The notes under the pieces are model-generated. The model ran no database searches. It was not told the DNA's origin and saw nothing but the letters and a program-made list of their open reading frames with translations. Made by a program: the position numbers and the translations under genes. Below are positions 6,333 through 7,899 of a stretch of DNA of 7,899 nt, piece by piece. The stretch's first letter is position 1. Every line of letters starts with the position of its first letter. Source of the DNA: Gammaproteobacteria bacterium (GTDB lineage Bacteria > Pseudomonadota > Gammaproteobacteria > JABDGN01); contig JAESTO010000145.1 of assembly GCA_016763565.1 (NCBI GenBank), forward strand, positions 1 through 7,899, given 5' to 3'.

Positions 6333-6754
6333 ACAAACAGGCTATAGCCCAACGTATTCCACACAGTGGCATTATGTGTTTATTAGCTCACGTACAACAT
6401 TACGATAACGACACTATTCATTGCTTAGCGACTAATCATCGCTGCCAATACCATCCACTACGCTACCAAAATCGTTTAAGCATTATATCTGGCATTGAAT
6501 ATGCAGGGCAAGCTATTGCCTTACACCGTAATTTACTCGCTAATAAACCAACACCACAACGTGCTTACATTGCCAGCTTAAAAAATGTTAAACTGCATCA
6601 GCAGTATCTTGATGATATTGATGATGATTTATTAATACACGCAACATGCTTAATCCACAACCCCACTGGGGGCCTATATCAATTTAGCATAAAAGCAGCA
6701 ACGGTTACCCTCTTAACAGGAAACAGTTTAGTCATGCTAGAGAAAATATCATGA
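6326..6754 (+). CDS. apeP: Hot-dog dehydratase subunit (ApeP-like)
   Basis: A 142-residue hot-dog-fold protein of the ApeP/COG4706 type. Family marks are I-P-H-S-G-I-M-C-L-L at residues 11-20, with His13 as the likely catalytic histidine, and S-G-I-E-Y-A-G-Q-A-I-A-L-H at 55-67 with Glu58. In characterised APE systems ApeP and ApeI together form the dehydratase; the presence of both here supports the APE assignment. The ATG at 6326 lies seven bases inside the end of the chain-length-factor gene and is preceded by GAGG at 6312-6315. If the upstream frameshift is real, ribosomes stop at 5892, more than 430 bases before this start, and coupling would be lost; this Shine-Dalgarno might then have to support independent initiation. 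The stop overlaps the next ATG by four bases. Confidence 0.88.
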   Translation: MLDKQAIAQRIPHSGIMCLLAHVQHYDNDTIHCLATNHRCQYHPLRYQNRLSIISGIEYAGQAIALHRNLLANKPTPQRAYIASLKNVKLHQQYLDDIDDDLLIHATCLIHNPTGGLYQFSIKAATVTLLTGNSLVMLEKIS

Positions 6755-7473
6755 AAAAATGTGCATTAGTCACTGGTGGCAGTGGCAATATCGGCGCTGC
6801 TATCTGTCAGCAATTAGCAAAACAAGGCCTGCATATTATTGTTCATGCTAAACAAAATTTACAACGCGCTAATACCCTGGTCGAAACCATCAAAAAAAAT
6901 CAAGGCAGTGCTGAAAGTATTATATTCGACATAAACGATCAACAAGCCACCGCTGACGCTATGGTAAAAATAATAACGCATCATACGGTTCAAGTGTTAG
7001 TTCATAATGCGGGTATACATTGTGATTCTCCTATGGCTGGCATGTCATATACTGATTGGCAACACGTTATTAATATTAATTTAAATGGCTTTTTTACCGT
7101 CGCTCAACCACTATTATTACCCATGATGCGCACTCGCTGGGGAAGAATCATCGCAATATCCTCGATTGCCGCAAAACTGGGTAATCGCGGTCAAACAAAT
7201 TATGCGGCTGCTAAAGCCGGATTACATGGCACAGTCAAATCATTAGCGCTAGAAGTTGCCTCGCGTGGTATTACTGTGAATACCGTTGCACCAGGTATTA
7301 TTGACACGCAAATGAGTCAAAACAATTTTCCTGCCGAAAAAATCAAACAATTAGTGCCGATGCAACGCGCCGGCACGCCGCAAGAAGTTGCTGACTTAGT
7401 CGGCTTTCTTGCATCCGATCAATCGACCTATATTTCTGGACAACTCATTTCTATTGATGGAGCTATGTCATAA
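6751..7473 (+). CDS. apeQ: 3-oxoacyl-ACP reductase, FabG-like SDR (ApeQ-like)
   Basis: A 240-residue short-chain dehydrogenase/reductase that reduces the 3-keto group of the growing chain with NADPH. The Rossmann loop T-G-G-S-G-N-I-G is at residues 8-15 and H-N-A-G at 85-88 (family usually N-N-A-G). The catalytic tetrad residues are Asn110, Ser138, Tyr151 and Lys155, in N-x-G-Q-T-N-Y-A-A-A-K, matching E. coli FabG numbering. The C-terminal block V-A-P-G-I-I-D-T and I-S-G-Q-L-I-S-I-D-G-A are also standard. Length is typical. Position after ApeP and between dehydratase and tailoring genes favours ApeQ over the housekeeping fabG, which normally neighbours fabD and acpP. ATGA overlap upstream, TAATG overlap downstream. 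Confidence 0.92.
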   Translation: MKKCALVTGGSGNIGAAICQQLAKQGLHIIVHAKQNLQRANTLVETIKKNQGSAESIIFDINDQQATADAMVKIITHHTVQVLVHNAGIHCDSPMAGMSYTDWQHVININLNGFFTVAQPLLLPMMRTRWGRIIAISSIAAKLGNRGQTNYAAAKAGLHGTVKSLALEVASRGITVNTVAPGIIDTQMSQNNFPAEKIKQLVPMQRAGTPQEVADLVGFLASDQSTYISGQLISIDGAMS

Positions 7474-7899
7474 TGACTCATCGCTGTTGTGATATTTTAA
7501 TTATTGGTGGCGGCCCAGCAGGAAGTACGGCTGCTAGCTTATTAGTGCAACAAGGTTGGCATGTGGTATTGATTGAGAAGGCACAACACCCACGTTTTCA
7601 TATTGGCGAATCATTATTACCCTGCACGCTGCCATTGCTTGATAAACTTGGCATCCATGATGCCATTAAAAAAATTGCTCTCATTAAAAATGCAGCAACC
7701 TTTTTCTCACCCGATCATGCACATTCTATTTCTTATCGTTTTTCTAATGCCTTACAAGTAAATTACCCGCACGCTTATCAAATCAAACGGGCTGATTTCG
7801 ATCACATTCTTTTTAACAAGGCAAAACAACACGGTGTAGAGACGTATGAAAATCACCAAGCAATGACTGTTGAACATCACACTAGTCAACTATCAACAA
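7473..7899 (+). CDS. FAD-dependent oxidoreductase, flavin halogenase-like (3' end beyond window)
   Basis: The first 142 codons of a flavoprotein, open to the edge. A Rossmann FAD-binding motif I-I-G-G-G-P-A-G-S-T-A-A lies at residues 10-21, with Glu35 at the end of the second strand as the likely ribose-binding acid. It is followed by P-R-F-H-I-G-E-S-L-L-P at 40-50, which is characteristic of the tryptophan-halogenase and geranylgeranyl-reductase-like group, and a later Q-I-K-R-A-D-F-D. The family includes true FADH2-dependent halogenases and plain oxidoreductases; the deciding W-x-W-x-I-P motif lies beyond 7899. The ATG overlaps the ketoreductase stop by one base (TAATG), so it belongs to the operon. 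Related genes occur in some aryl polyene and xanthomonadin clusters, where ring halogenation or oxidation is possible; its role here is inference. Confidence 0.85.
   Translation, partial: MTHRCCDILIIGGGPAGSTAASLLVQQGWHVVLIEKAQHPRFHIGESLLPCTLPLLDKLGIHDAIKKIALIKNAATFFSPDHAHSISYRFSNALQVNYPHAYQIKRADFDHILFNKAKQHGVETYENHQAMTVEHHTSQLST

Noticed and set aside
7573..7761. Plus-strand open frame inside the flavoenzyme region
   Set aside because: It is in a different frame from the FAD-binding protein, whose motifs are clear and which is open through the whole region to the window edge.
1..7899. CRISPR arrays, tRNA or rRNA genes, insertion sequences
   Set aside because: No regularly spaced repeats, no tRNA- or rRNA-like segments, and no transposase motifs or terminal inverted repeats were recognised.

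Overview
The window comes from a low-GC, AT-rich bacterial chromosome, most likely a gammaproteobacterium. The codon choice (CAA Gln, TTA Leu, AAA Lys), the small conserved lipoprotein and the aryl-polyene-type gene set fit that class; a Legionella/Coxiella-like or other low-GC lineage is possible, but this is an inference from composition and gene content only.

Layout. The left edge holds the first codons of an unidentified minus-strand gene (16..1) and, just upstream of it, a complete HIT-family (HinT) gene on the minus strand (401..60). A 178-bp divergent spacer (402-579) with a perfect 7-bp dyad separates hinT from a plus-strand gene for a small lipoprotein (580-966). After a 56-bp spacer containing a hairpin and a weak promoter-like sequence, a tightly packed plus-strand operon begins at 1023 and runs off the right edge.

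The operon matches the core of an aryl polyene (APE)-type, FAS-like type II polyketide cluster. In order it encodes an acyl carrier protein, an APE-type multi-pass membrane protein (COG4648-like), an AMP-forming aryl/acyl ligase (ApeH-like), a short hot-dog dehydratase (ApeI-like), an LPLAT-superfamily acyltransferase, a ketosynthase with an intact Cys-His-His set (ApeO-like), a chain-length-factor-like partner (ApeC-like) broken by a one-base frameshift, a second hot-dog dehydratase (ApeP-like), a FabG-like ketoreductase (ApeQ-like), and the N-terminal part of a flavin-dependent, halogenase-like oxidoreductase. Every junction from the ACP onward overlaps by 1 to 20 bp, so the genes are probably co-transcribed and translationally coupled.

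Expected logic, from what is known of APE pathways: the ligase loads an aromatic acid on the ACP, the ketosynthase/chain-length-factor pair extends it with malonyl units, the ketoreductase and the two dehydratases turn each unit into a conjugated double bond, and the acyltransferase moves the polyenoyl chain onto a membrane lipid. Several usual APE components (second ACP, second KS ApeR, thioesterase, glycosyltransferase, ammonia lyase, methyltransferase, LolA-like carrier, MMPL exporter) are not seen here and may lie beyond position 7899. The most notable anomaly is the frameshift in the chain-length factor, which decides whether the pathway is functional.
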